Shown here in pieces: positions 16,176 to 23,948 of a DNA stretch of 64,000 bases. Source of the stretch: an uncultured Elusimicrobia bacterium (lineage in GTDB: Bacteria; Elusimicrobiota; Elusimicrobia; Elusimicrobiales; Elusimicrobiaceae); contig CAMZGO010000004.1 of the NCBI GenBank assembly GCA_947306425.1, positions 60,018-124,017 of the forward strand, in the 5' to 3' direction. The position numbers and the translations under genes are program-made. The notes beneath the pieces were generated by a model. It searched no databases and was not told the DNA's origin. It was given only the letters and a program-made list of their open reading frames with translations. Within the stretch, counting starts at the first letter, position 1. Every line of letters starts with the position of its first letter.

Positions 16176-16691
16176 TTAAAAAAGATATACGTTTATACCT
16201 TCATCAGATACAGGATGAAATGTCCCTAATTTCGAACATATTTTATTTGCCTGTTTATCATTGACATTGGCAGCACAAAAACCATTATTCATCTTGTTCC
16301 AACTTTTGGAAGGATGCCCATAATAAAAACGTATGGATACATTTGTATTATTCACTGCATAATCAACCCTACCCCTATAAGAAGCTCCATTAGTAGGAAG
16401 TTTAAACCACCCCCAATCAGTATAATAGGTGTCATCAACTTTAGAATTATAAGGAATATTTACATCAAGTTCATCCATATTTTTTGTAAAGGTATTATGT
16501 AATAAATAATAATTTGTTTCCGCTTCCACCAAAGTACGCATAGTAGAGTAAAGTCCTTTGATTTTAGCTATTTTAACTGCCACCTGATATTTCGGCCAAG
16601 CAATCGCCGCAAGTATACCGATGATTAAAACTACTACTAAAAGTTCTATCAAAGTAAAACCTTTATAATTTTTTCTATAATTTTTTAACAT
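16176..16691 (-). CDS. Orphan type IV pilin-like protein
   Basis: Pilin-like subunit (171 aa). Leader MLKNYRKNYKG, predicted cleavage before Phe12, mature FTLIELL with Glu at +5, hydrophobic helix through about residue 35. The globular part is unrelated in detail to the other copies (YYTDWGWFKLP, CAANVNDKQANKICSKLG) but keeps paired cysteines near the C-terminus. Its promoter, leader and first codons are almost identical to those of the pilin at 21.0-21.6 kb and of the pseudogene at 20.75-20.93 kb, so it belongs to a recently copied set. Ribosome binding site GAGG. Confidence 0.9.
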   Translation of the reverse strand: MLKNYRKNYKGFTLIELLVVVLIIGILAAIAWPKYQVAVKIAKIKGLYSTMRTLVEAETNYYLLHNTFTKNMDELDVNIPYNSKVDDTYYTDWGWFKLPTNGASYRGRVDYAVNNTNVSIRFYYGHPSKSWNKMNNGFCAANVNDKQANKICSKLGTFHPVSDEGINVYLF

Positions 16692-16724
16692 AAATTACCT
16701 CGTAAAAATATAACTTATATTAAT

Positions 16725-16752
16725 ATTTTAGAAAAAAAAAAAAAAATGTCAA
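16725..16752 (-). promoter_or_regulatory. T15-spacer promoter of a pilin gene
   Basis: On the minus strand: TTGACA (16752-16747), 15 T (16746-16732), C, TAAAAT (16730-16725). The spacer is 16 nt and consists almost only of T. The -35 is a perfect consensus here. Confidence 0.8.
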
Positions 16753-16791
16753 CAGAAATGTTCAAAAGCAAAAATAAGTGCAAGTTTTAAA

Positions 16792-17487
16792 CTATTTAAT
16801 AAGTTTTAATGTACGGACAAGTAAGCTTTTTAGGAAATAAACTTCGCGCGTGGTTAAAGCGCTTTTTGCCTTAATTTCATTAAAATATTCCATACAGTTT
16901 TTATCATTTAATACCGGCGGGCGCGGAACTTTTTTTAGGAAATTTTGAAACTCTTTTTCAAAAATCGCATAATCGCTTTGCTTGGCAATTTTTTCACTTT
17001 TTATCATCGGGCTTGGGAAATCATGTTTTGCTATCTCATAGCAACAAAGCATAAGCGCTTGCGCTAAATTTAAAGACGGTATTTTTGGGTTTGTCGGAAT
17101 ATGTAAAATATAATTTGCAAGTGCGATATCTTCTGAACTTAAACCTGTTTTTTCAGAACCGAATACAAAGGCAGTTTTACCTGTAAATTTTGCTGAACTT
17201 TGTGAAATTTGCGGCAAACTTATAACTTTGCGGTAAGCGACGCGCCTGTCAAGAGAGGTCGTTGCAAGAATTGTGGAACAATCCGCCACTGCCTCTTTTA
17301 ATGTTTTGAAAACTTTTGCTTTTTTTAAAATATGGTTTGCGTGGACTGCCGTAACTGCTTCCTTCCAAGACGGCGCATAAGGGTTAACAAGCCTTAAATC
17401 TTTAAAACCGAAATTGCCCATCGCCCGTGCGCAAGCGCCGATATTTAAAGGGTTTCTTGGGCGAACTAGAATAAAAACTGCTTTCAT
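16792..17487 (-). CDS. trmJ: TrmJ-like tRNA/rRNA methyltransferase (SPOUT family)
   Basis: 2'-O-ribose methyltransferase of the SpoU/TrmH superfamily, most like TrmJ, which modifies position 32 in the tRNA anticodon loop. 231 aa. Motifs: RPRNPLNIGACARAMGNFGF at the N-terminus (motif 1), FVFGSEKTGLS (motif 2), and IPTNPKIPSLNLAQALM (motif 3), forming the knotted SAM site. The start ATG overlaps the stop of the upstream desulfidase gene. Site specificity is inferred from family. Confidence 0.88.
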   Translation of the reverse strand: MKAVFILVRPRNPLNIGACARAMGNFGFKDLRLVNPYAPSWKEAVTAVHANHILKKAKVFKTLKEAVADCSTILATTSLDRRVAYRKVISLPQISQSSAKFTGKTAFVFGSEKTGLSSEDIALANYILHIPTNPKIPSLNLAQALMLCCYEIAKHDFPSPMIKSEKIAKQSDYAIFEKEFQNFLKKVPRPPVLNDKNCMEYFNEIKAKSALTTREVYFLKSLLVRTLKLIK

Positions 17488-18767
17488 TATTTTATCTTTT
17501 CCTTCATTATGCCAACGATAGTGTTATCAACTTTTAGCATACCGACATTTGAAATTTTACTTAAATTTTGAATTGTCCTTTCCGCACTTGAACCGACAAA
17601 ACCCTCCGCTTCTGTTATTCCGTAATGTTTAATGCCCATAAAAGCGGAACGCAAAGCACTATCAACGGAACTAACCACTTTTAAAGCACAACCGCTTTTA
17701 GCGCCGTCACAAAGCATACCGCCGATATCACTAATAATATTATTTATGGCAAGTGTTATTGCTTTAATATCAGCCCCATTTTGTTGGTAAACCAAAGCCG
17801 CGGCAGCACCAACACCTGCGGCAATTGCGCAACCGCAAATCGGTGCAAGTTCGCCGGTATAGGCCTTTACATAACCGTTTAATAAATGGGAAAGTGCAAT
17901 ACTTTTCAAAATCTTTTCTTCTTTTATTTTTAATTGTTTACCGACATAATAAGGCACCAAAATAGCCACAATGCCCTGATTTCCGGAACCGCCCGAACTC
18001 ATAACAGGGAAGGCAAGCCCGTCCATGCGTCCGTCTGCTGCTTGGGCGCATAATATTTTTGTATCATTAACTAGATTTTTACTTAAGATATTTTGCTTAA
18101 CCAAATTTTTTAAATAGAAACCGACTTTTTTTAAACTCTCACTTTTTTTTGAGGCAGCCAAATTTATTTTAACACCTTGTTTTATATAGTCAAGGTCGGC
18201 TTTAGTTGCCTTTTCAGCAGCTAAAATTAAATCAGAAATACTTGATTTCTTAAGGATTTGAACATAAGTATTTTTTTGTGTTTTTTGCTTTTTTTCCTTA
18301 ATAACTTTTCCATTTAAAGAGAGATAACAAATTTCTTGATGTCCGCAAGAAATAATACACTTAACTTTGCTTCCTTTTTCCCCTAAAACATTAACACAAA
18401 TATAAAAACCTTTTTTTGAGACAGTATTTAAAATAACCCGTTTTTCTTTAATAAGTTGTAATGCTTGCTCCAAAATTTCAGGTGTAACAGTTTTTAAAAG
18501 TTCCATTTTTTGTTTCGGGTTTTTCAAAATCAAACCCAAAGCAGCGGCAATTAAATTACCCCTAAGTCCGCCTGTGTTAGGCACTTTAACACCAAGCCCG
18601 TTTTTAAAGGTAGCGCCGTCTAAAAATAATACGGCTTTTTTAACTTTTTCCTTTTTTAAAATAGTTGCAGCAGCGGCTGCAGCAAGCGCAACGGAAACAG
18701 GTTCCGTACATCCCATAGCAGGGTACACCTGATGTTTAAGAATTTCTTTCAGTAAATTATTTTTCAT
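17487..18767 (-). CDS. CyuA/UPF0597-type L-cysteine desulfidase or serine dehydratase-like protein
   Basis: Probable iron-sulfur lyase (426 aa) that releases sulfide, pyruvate and ammonia from cysteine, as CyuA does. The conserved cysteines are visible: Cys20 in AMGCTEPVS, then ICGC, and MLCDGAKSGCALKV near residue 350, together suited to ligate a 4Fe-4S cluster. Family names vary (UPF0597, YhaM, CdsB), and the L-serine dehydratase alpha fold is related, so substrate is inferred. Overlaps radC by 4 nt and trmJ by 1 nt. Confidence 0.82.
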   Translation of the reverse strand: MKNNLLKEILKHQVYPAMGCTEPVSVALAAAAAATILKKEKVKKAVLFLDGATFKNGLGVKVPNTGGLRGNLIAAALGLILKNPKQKMELLKTVTPEILEQALQLIKEKRVILNTVSKKGFYICVNVLGEKGSKVKCIISCGHQEICYLSLNGKVIKEKKQKTQKNTYVQILKKSSISDLILAAEKATKADLDYIKQGVKINLAASKKSESLKKVGFYLKNLVKQNILSKNLVNDTKILCAQAADGRMDGLAFPVMSSGGSGNQGIVAILVPYYVGKQLKIKEEKILKSIALSHLLNGYVKAYTGELAPICGCAIAAGVGAAAALVYQQNGADIKAITLAINNIISDIGGMLCDGAKSGCALKVVSSVDSALRSAFMGIKHYGITEAEGFVGSSAERTIQNLSKISNVGMLKVDNTIVGIMKEKIK

Positions 18768-19462
18768 AGAAATAGTTTTGGCCTCTCTATATATCTTTTA
18801 GTTGCCAAACTATAGATTTTGCCTGCACCTATTATTATGTGGTCTACAAGGGTAACAGATAAAATTTCTAATACATCTTTTAACTTAGCAGTTATCAAAG
18901 AATCTTCATTTGACGGGCTTGGGTCACCGGACGGGTGATTGTGCACACATATTACATATCTCGCCCCATGTTTTAAAACAAGTTCAACGAATCTTCTTGG
19001 TGAAATTGCCGCCCTGTCTATATTGCCTTCAGCTAAAATTTCCGTCGCAATTAAACGGGTTTTAATATCTAAAAACAAAACCTCAAAAAATTCTTGTTTT
19101 TTATTTTGTAAATGTGTTATACAATAATTATAAAGTTCTTCCTGATTTGAAATACTGCGCCGTTTTTTAATTACATCATAACTGTAACGCGTTATCAGTT
19201 CCCTACCGATATTTATAAGCATTGCACTTTGCGGCCCAAGTCCTTTTGCTTTCTGAAGTTCAAAGTAACTTGCATCAAGCACTCCGCTTAAAGAACCGAA
19301 ATTTTTAAGCAAATCCCACGCAAGTTTTTTAGTATCTTTACGAGGTATAGAATAAGTTAGAAAGAGCTCCAAAACCTCATGATCCAAAAACGGTTTTAGG
19401 CCCTCTTTTTTAAATTTATTCTTGATACGTTCCCTATGCCCGATATAAGATGGATTGTTCAT
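18764..19462 (-). CDS. radC: RadC/JAB-domain protein
   Basis: Protein of 232 aa with an N-terminal helix-hairpin-helix-like part (GSLSGVLDASYFELQKAKGLGP) and a C-terminal JAB/MPN metalloprotease-like domain with HNHPSGDPSPSNED, which supplies the zinc ligands. Despite its name, a role in DNA repair is not proven for the family. It starts the operon radC-desulfidase-trmJ. The ATG at 19462 has a TATAAT box 6 nt upstream and no ribosome binding site. Confidence 0.9.
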   Translation of the reverse strand: MNNPSYIGHRERIKNKFKKEGLKPFLDHEVLELFLTYSIPRKDTKKLAWDLLKNFGSLSGVLDASYFELQKAKGLGPQSAMLINIGRELITRYSYDVIKKRRSISNQEELYNYCITHLQNKKQEFFEVLFLDIKTRLIATEILAEGNIDRAAISPRRFVELVLKHGARYVICVHNHPSGDPSPSNEDSLITAKLKDVLEILSVTLVDHIIIGAGKIYSLATKRYIERPKLFL

Positions 19463-19468
19463 ATAAAC

Positions 19469-19474
19469 ATTATA
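19469..19474 (-). promoter_or_regulatory. Leaderless -10 box for radC
   Basis: TATAAT (minus strand) followed by GTTTAT and the ATG at 19462: exactly 6 nt, no Shine-Dalgarno. Confidence 0.65.
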
Positions 19475-19504
19475 CTTTTTTTATATATAAAAGAGCATCT
19501 TAGA

Positions 19505-19908
19505 CAAAAAAAAGAGCAGGTTCAGTTATCCACCAAACCTGCCCTAACGACAACTGGAGTTATCCTCCATACACGTCTCCTTACTTCCTTTCCTCTGACG
19601 GTATACCCTACCGTCACCCTCAGCAAACGGGGGTAAACACACCGCACCGCCGCCTCGGCTGCAGCATAAGCGCAAACATCAATAAGCACTTAAGCCACCA
19701 TTTGTAAGAGCAATAACCACATAAGCCACAGCCCCTACCGGTAAGCCCCCAAACCAACACCCTCACGGGATTTTCGCCGGCCCGAACAACCGCCCTAAAT
19801 CATAGCAACTGTCCGAAAAGGGAACCCACCCTAAATCTTAGGGTAGCACTCTTTTTTAGAGCTTGAAATACTTCGATAATAACCGAAGCCCAATTTTTCG
19901 CTACCCAC
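19505..19908 (-). ncRNA. Unassigned structured RNA, about 400 nt
   Basis: A stretch between radC and tRNA-Ala with no credible gene, clearly richer in G+C than the flanks. On the minus strand it has a near-consensus promoter (TTGACA 19942-19937, TATACT 19920-19915) and ends in a terminator: GCAGGTT against AACCTGC (19516-19542) then eight T. Within it several perfect hairpins can be drawn: GGGTAGC with GCTACCC around a CTTCG/CGAAG hairpin, CCCTAA with TTAGGG, TGACGGTA with TACCGTCA, and TGGAG with CTCCA. I tested by eye for RNase P RNA (no GAGGAAAGTCC), tmRNA (no tRNA-like 3' end or tag), SRP RNA (no GGAAGCAGC) and 6S RNA, and none fits. Confidence 0.7.
19506..19544 (-). terminator. Terminator of the 400-nt RNA
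   Basis: GCAGGTT pairs with AACCTGC across a loop of about 13 nt, then eight T on the minus strand. Confidence 0.8.
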
Positions 19909-19914
19909 AAACAT

Positions 19915-19942
19915 AGTATAAAGGTTTTTTTCGATTTGTCAA
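19915..19942 (-). promoter_or_regulatory. Promoter of the 400-nt RNA
   Basis: TTGACA (19942-19937), 16-nt spacer, TATACT (19920-19915) on the minus strand; one of the two perfect -35 boxes types in the window. Predicted transcription start near 19908. Confidence 0.75.
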
Positions 19943-20069
19943 GGGGGTATTTAAAATCTTATTTTACGTATTAATTTTTATAATATCATGCACAAATCAA
20001 TCAAAAAAATACAAAATTAAAAGTTTTAAATTACCTTTTTCAGTTTAACAAATGCTCTAAAATATTTGC

Positions 20070-20075
20070 TATAAT
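20070..20075 (+). promoter_or_regulatory. Extended -10 promoter of tRNA-Ala
   Basis: TGCTATAAT, an extended -10 element, 8 nt before the tRNA start. The same TGCTANAAT form precedes tRNA-Gln, tRNA-Pro, valS and the DUF167 gene. Confidence 0.6.
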
Positions 20076-20083
20076 AAATATAC

Positions 20084-20159
20084 GGGCCTGTAGCTCAGCT
20101 GGGAGAGCGCCTGCATGGCATGCAGGAGGTCGCCGGTTCGATCCCGACCAGGTCCACCA
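20084..20159 (+). tRNA. tRNA-Ala (anticodon GGC)
   Basis: Complete cloverleaf of 76 nt: acceptor GGGCCTG pairs with CAGGTCC (one G-U), D-loop TAGCTCAGCTGGGAGAGC, anticodon stem CCTGC/GCAGG with loop ATGGCAT, T-loop GGTTCGATCC, and CCA encoded at the 3' end. Confidence 0.97.
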
Positions 20160-20165
20160 TTTTTA

Positions 20166-20189
20166 CCCTCTGATATAAGAGGGGTTTTT
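20166..20189 (+). terminator. Terminator after tRNA-Ala
   Basis: CCCTCT (20166-20171) pairs with AGAGGG (20178-20183), followed by GTTTTT. It separates the tRNA from mntP, which has its own promoter. Confidence 0.8.
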
Positions 20190-20193
20190 ATTG

Positions 20194-20199
20194 TAAAAT
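20194..20199 (+). promoter_or_regulatory. Leaderless -10 box for mntP
   Basis: TAAAAT ending 6 nt before the ATG at 20206, no ribosome binding site. The gap between terminator and start is too short for a manganese riboswitch. Confidence 0.65.
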
Positions 20200-20205
20200 A
20201 TTTGT

Positions 20206-20757
20206 ATGAAATTTTTAGAAATTTTACTTATCTGTTTTAGTCTCTCTTTAGATAATTTTGCGGTTGCAGCTTCCGCCGGATGTGAAAAAAAATATATTTC
20301 GTTTACCAGCATTTTAAAAGTGTGTTGTGCTTTTGTTGGGGCCGGTATAGTTTGTTTGTTGTTTGGGTTTTTCGGAGGAAAGGAACTTGGTAAAATTATT
20401 GGCAACTATGACCATTGGTTAGCTTTTTTTATTTTGGCCTATATCGGAACAAGAATGATTTTAAATATTTTTAAACCTTACGAAAAAAATAAATCTTGCC
20501 CTTTAACTTCTTTTAAAACGCTGATGATTATGTCCCTGGCAACAAACATTGACGTACTTGCGATTGGCATAAGTTTAGCACTTTACAAGGTCAATATTTG
20601 GCTTGTACTGCTTATTTTATGTATATGCATAGCAACAGCGACTTCAGCCGGGGCTTACCTAGGGGCAATGCTGGGGTGCAAACTCGGCAAAAAAGCGGAA
20701 TTTTTAGGCGGTATCGTACTTTTACTTGTAAGTATTAAAATACTTGTACAAGGTTAA
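20206..20757 (+). CDS. mntP: MntP-type manganese efflux protein
   Basis: Integral membrane Mn2+ exporter (183 aa, six helices). The two repeats of the family each carry an acidic residue in a helix: SLDNFAVAAS in helix 1 and TNIDVLAIGISLA in helix 4. Size and topology agree with E. coli MntP. Transcribed from a leaderless promoter, so no yybP-ykoY riboswitch is present, unlike many relatives. The 3' end overlaps the degenerate pilin by 4 nt on the other strand. Confidence 0.9.
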   Translation: MKFLEILLICFSLSLDNFAVAASAGCEKKYISFTSILKVCCAFVGAGIVCLLFGFFGGKELGKIIGNYDHWLAFFILAYIGTRMILNIFKPYEKNKSCPLTSFKTLMIMSLATNIDVLAIGISLALYKVNIWLVLLILCICIATATSAGAYLGAMLGCKLGKKAEFLGGIVLLLVSIKILVQG

Positions 20758-20928
20758 TAATAAGTATAAACACAATAATTATTATTAGGACAATCTGAAG
20801 GAGTATTTTTACCGGTTTCCTTTTGGCATAAGCGATTTGCTTTGTCTGTTATATCAATAATTACAACTACTACTAAAAGTTCTATCAAAGTAAAACCTTT
20901 ATAATTTTTTTCTATAATTTTTTAACAT
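20754..20928 (-). pseudogene. Degenerate pilin gene (frameshift plus internal deletion)
   Basis: On the minus strand the leader begins like the pilins at 16.2 and 21.0 kb (MLKNYRK) but one extra A in the A-run shifts the frame and gives an early stop. In the next frame GFTLIELLVVVVII continues and jumps directly to a pilin C-terminal end (DKANRLCQKETGK), so the middle of about 100 codons is missing. The upstream region is also damaged: TTGACT and TACAAT remain but the T-run is only 8, leaving a 6-nt spacer that cannot serve RNA polymerase. Confidence 0.88.
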
Positions 20929-20961
20929 AAATTACCTCATAAAAATATAATTTATATTAAT

Positions 20962-20979
20962 ATTGTAAAAAAAAGTCAA
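20962..20979 (-). promoter_or_regulatory. Collapsed T-spacer promoter of the pilin pseudogene
   Basis: TTGACT (20979-20974), then T7 with A-T context and TACAAT (20967-20962). The homopolymer is 8 long (20967-20974) against 15 in the intact copies; the -35 to -10 distance is 6 nt. Confidence 0.7.
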
Positions 20980-21037
20980 CAGAAATGTTAAAGACCTCAA
21001 AAATAGCGAAAACTATTTGGAATTTTTAAGAAAAGTT

Positions 21038-21598
21038 TTACAACCGGCTTAATTTCATTGCATAATATTTATGAGTATCTGATAAAAACCCATAAGGAGT
21101 CAATATTCGTGTTGAAGCATTTATACCATTTGAAAGATGTTCGCACAAATTATTTGCTCTTTTATTATCTTTTGTTGCAAGGCAATAATATTGCTTTCTC
21201 TTTTCAGGGTGTATAATCCAAATTCCAAATTTGTAATCGTTTTTTGCACAAGTTATAGAAGCTGTTGCACCGCTTTCCGGCACCATACAACAATAAAAAT
21301 CAGTCATTACTCCGCATGCAGCAAGATTATAATATGTATATTTTTTTATATAACCACTTGGTAAACTAACATCAAAATCTTCAAAGTCATGAGGATAGTC
21401 ATTATGAATCATGTAAAAATTTCTGTAAGCGTCGGCAAATGTTTCCGCAAAAGAACGTAATTTTGTAAACTCGGTTTTATCTACTGCTAACTTATATTGC
21501 GGCAGGGCGATAGCCGCCAAAATTCCGACAATTAAAACAACTACCAAAAGTTCAATTAATGTGAAACCTTTATAATTTTTTCTACAATTTTTTAACAT
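21038..21598 (-). CDS. Orphan type IV pilin-like protein
   Basis: Pilin-like subunit (186 aa). Leader MLKNCRKNYKG, cleavage before Phe12, FTLIELL with Glu at +5, then a hydrophobic helix. The globular region contains several cysteines (YNLAACGVMTDFYCCMVPE, YYCLATKDNKRANNLCEHL). The C-terminal ANNLC block is shared in form with other copies (ANKIC, GNRLC). The 5' leader and promoter are nearly identical to those of the gene at 16.2 kb. No pilus assembly genes are near. Confidence 0.9.
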   Translation of the reverse strand: MLKNCRKNYKGFTLIELLVVVLIVGILAAIALPQYKLAVDKTEFTKLRSFAETFADAYRNFYMIHNDYPHDFEDFDVSLPSGYIKKYTYYNLAACGVMTDFYCCMVPESGATASITCAKNDYKFGIWIIHPEKRKQYYCLATKDNKRANNLCEHLSNGINASTRILTPYGFLSDTHKYYAMKLSRL

Positions 21599-21631
21599 AA
21601 ATTACCTCGTAAAAATATAACTTATATTAAT

Positions 21632-21659
21632 ATTTTAGAAAAAAAAAAAAAAATGTCAA
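21632..21659 (-). promoter_or_regulatory. T15-spacer promoter of a pilin gene
   Basis: Minus strand: TTGACA (21659-21654), 15 T (21653-21639), C, TAAAAT (21637-21632). Same as the copy at 16.7 kb. Confidence 0.8.
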
Positions 21660-21718
21660 CAGAAATGTTAAAAATCAAAAATATATAAATTGAATCCCAA
21701 AAGTTGGACAAAAAAGTT

Positions 21719-22061
21719 GGCCTAATGGTCAAAAATGTTGCTAATACCATATCAAAAATGATGGAATGTTATTTTTTTGCTTTCTCTTTTATTTTCGCCA
21801 CCCATTTTTTACGGTCTTTATCTATGTAAAAAATGGGCGGGAGAAAGCCGAGCAAATTTTATTTGCGAGGCAAGAGGGGGGTACCTTATTAGTAAACTTC
21901 AGAGACGTAAAATGTATTAATGGGCAACCCCCACCCCTAACCCCTCCGCCCTTTCTTATTTTTGCTAAGGCAAAAATAAAACGGCAAAGGGGGAGGAAAA
22001 TAAAAGAGCAACAATTTTAAGGAAAAGATACTTAATCAGCAACATTTTTGACCATTAGACC
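21719..22061. mobile_element. MITE, 343 bp, with 24-bp terminal inverted repeats and 8-bp target duplication
   Basis: The left end (21719-21742, beginning GGCCTAATGGTC) and right end (22038-22061) are inverted copies differing at one base in 24. The 8 bases just outside, AAAAAGTT at 21711-21718 and at 22062-22069, are identical, as expected of a target-site duplication. The interior has no credible gene but holds three hairpins: a 12-bp stem at 21801-21837, GCAAAT/ATTTGC at 21852-21866, and a long one around 21955-22000. The first part is the same stem-loop repeat seen next to the DUF559 gene. No transposase is in the window. Confidence 0.85.
21794..21885 (+). repeat. Stem-loop repeat, copy C (inside the MITE)
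   Basis: TCGCCACCC, stem CCCATTTTTTAC/GTAAAAAATGGG, GGGAGA, GAGCAAAT..ATTTGCGAG and AGAGGGGGGTACC. Closest to copy B at 7254-7346. Confidence 0.75.
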
Positions 22062-22199
22062 AAAAAGTTTTTTATCTCTTTTGGTTTACTAATTTTTTAC
22101 TGCAAACAAAAAAGTGTATATCAGCAGCAAGCGACAATTTTTCCGCACCACGCGTACATTAACATAATGCAGGACATAAACACGTAAAATTAAGCAAAA

Positions 22200-23372
22200 C
22201 TAAACCACTTCAAGTAAGGCAAAGTGCAAATAACAACTCTCCGGAAAACCAAGTAAAATAGGATGGTCCTTTGCTTGTGTATTAAGTTCTTTTAAAATAA
22301 CTTTTTTACCGGCAGCTGCAGCTGCATCTTTTAAAATACTAACAAAAATTTCCCTTGAAATATGATGCGAACAAGTAGAACTTGCAAGCAACCCTCCTTG
22401 CTCCAATCCCTCAAAGGCCATACGGTTTAATTTAGTATATAACTTTACTGCCTGAGGTAAGGCTTTCCTGTTTTTAACAAAGGCAGGCGGGTCAAGCAAA
22501 ATCATATTTGGTTTTGTAGGTAATTGGTTTGAACGGAAAGCAGAAAGCAGGCGCTCCGCATCATCACGGCGGTATTCACAAATATTTTGTACTCCGTTAA
22601 GGGCCGCATTTTTATTTGCGAGTTCAACCGCAGCAGCAGAACTATCACAACCCCAAACTGCCTGCGCCCCGTTCAATGCCGCATTTATACCAAAAGAACC
22701 GCTGTAAGAATAAAGGTCTAGGACAATCCTGTCTTTAAAATATGGTTTTAGTAAAGCACGGTTATCACGTTGGTCAAAATAAAAACCGGTTTTTTGCCCC
22801 GCTTTTAAAGAAACTAAATATTTAACTTTATTTTCCTCTATTTCAATTTCTTCAGGGATTTCGTCAATCGTTTCCGGTGTTTGGGTTAAACCTTCTAAAA
22901 CCCTAAAGGTACTTTCATTTCTAAATAAAATTCCCTTCGGTTTAAAAAGTTTTTTGCAAGCATTTAAAATATCTTCTTTCAAAAGTTCCATGCCGGCGGA
23001 GTGTATATCTATTACTAAATAGTCGCCGTAACGGTCAATAATTAACCCGGGCAGACCGTCAGATTCTCCGTAACACATCCTCCCGAATTTACGGAGCCCG
23101 AGTTCTTTCCTGTAACTATAAGCATTATCTAAAAATTCAAAAATAAAATTTTTGCCTATTTCGGCTTCCCCTTTTACGATTAAACGGCCGGAAATTAAAC
23201 TGTGCGGATTAAAAAAGCCAGTACCTAAAATTTCCCCGCGGGCAGATTCAAAACGTACGATAGTACCAGCTTTTATAGAGGTATCAACTTTTTCAAGTTC
23301 ATTTGAAAATATCCAATAATGCCCGTTTTTAATACGGTGTTCTTCTTTTTGTTTTAGTTTTAGGGTAAGCAT
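22200..23372 (-). CDS. rlmI: RlmI-like 23S rRNA cytosine-5 methyltransferase
   Basis: SAM-dependent methyltransferase (390 aa) of the RlmI/YccW family, which makes m5C1962 in 23S rRNA. An N-terminal PUA-like domain (HYWIFSNELE) is followed by an EEHD-like middle and a Rossmann domain with VLDLYSYSGSFGI (SAM loop), LDPPAFVKNR, and STCSHHIS supplying the catalytic cysteine. It is the last gene of the leftward glycine-cleavage run, just after the PRTase gene; an AAGGAG site precedes it. Confidence 0.9.
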   Translation of the reverse strand: MLTLKLKQKEEHRIKNGHYWIFSNELEKVDTSIKAGTIVRFESARGEILGTGFFNPHSLISGRLIVKGEAEIGKNFIFEFLDNAYSYRKELGLRKFGRMCYGESDGLPGLIIDRYGDYLVIDIHSAGMELLKEDILNACKKLFKPKGILFRNESTFRVLEGLTQTPETIDEIPEEIEIEENKVKYLVSLKAGQKTGFYFDQRDNRALLKPYFKDRIVLDLYSYSGSFGINAALNGAQAVWGCDSSAAAVELANKNAALNGVQNICEYRRDDAERLLSAFRSNQLPTKPNMILLDPPAFVKNRKALPQAVKLYTKLNRMAFEGLEQGGLLASSTCSHHISREIFVSILKDAAAAAGKKVILKELNTQAKDHPILLGFPESCYLHFALLEVV

Positions 23373-23373
23373 T

Positions 23374-23946
23374 TTATTTCTCCTTATTAATAAGTTCTAT
23401 TTTTTGTTTACATAACGGGCAAGCTTCCGGTTCATATAAATCAAGCGGATAAGTTAAAAGGGCGCGAAGCGGAACATTTTCAAAGTAAAGATTCTTTCCG
23501 TTTGAACGGTCCACTAAGGCCGCAACACCGATAATGTTTACATGGTAACACTGCAAAAGCTGTAAGGTTTGGTTAATCTTCCGCCCTGTCATAAAAACAT
23601 TATCTATTACCAAAACTTTTTCCCCTTCCTTTATTTTCAAAGTTTCTTTTAGCATTATTTTGCCTTCTTTAAATTTTGCGCCCATAACACGTGCACCCAT
23701 TATCACCGCCACCTGTGCGGCAAGTAATAAACTTTCTTCGGAAGAAGCAAAAACAATATCTGCTTTTTTGGTAAACAATTTTGCCACCGCTTCCCCAAGT
23801 TTTGCCGCTAAACTAGGATATTGCAAAAGTATATCGGTATCTATATAAATTTGCGAGTGCTTACCGTTAGGTAAGGCAAAATGCCCTTCTAAAAGGGCTT
23901 TATTTTCTTCTATTATACTAAGCAAATCTAAATGTTTTTTTAACAT
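23374..23946 (-). CDS. pyrE: Orotate phosphoribosyltransferase-like protein
   Basis: Type I phosphoribosyltransferase (190 aa), probably PyrE, which makes OMP for pyrimidine synthesis. The substrate loop HFALPNGKHSQIYIDTD near residue 22 fits PyrE. The PRPP-binding motif reads VLVIDNVFMTGRKI, with Asp-Asn where Asp/Glu-Asp is usual. The end YEPEACPLCKQ, with two cysteines, is seen in some PyrE proteins. No other pyrimidine genes are near, so orotate specificity is an inference. AAGGA precedes the ATG. Confidence 0.72.
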   Translation of the reverse strand: MLKKHLDLLSIIEENKALLEGHFALPNGKHSQIYIDTDILLQYPSLAAKLGEAVAKLFTKKADIVFASSEESLLLAAQVAVIMGARVMGAKFKEGKIMLKETLKIKEGEKVLVIDNVFMTGRKINQTLQLLQCYHVNIIGVAALVDRSNGKNLYFENVPLRALLTYPLDLYEPEACPLCKQKIELINKEK

Positions 23947-23948
23947 AA

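Noticed and set aside
19505..19908. RNase P, tmRNA, SRP or 6S identity for the 400-nt RNA
   Set aside because: None of the conserved core sequences of these families is found on either strand.
20160..20205. Manganese riboswitch before mntP
   Set aside because: Only a terminator and a -10 box fit in the 46-nt gap.
21766..22020. 84-codon reading frame inside the MITE
   Set aside because: It runs through hairpin repeats, has no ribosome binding site and no protein-like composition.
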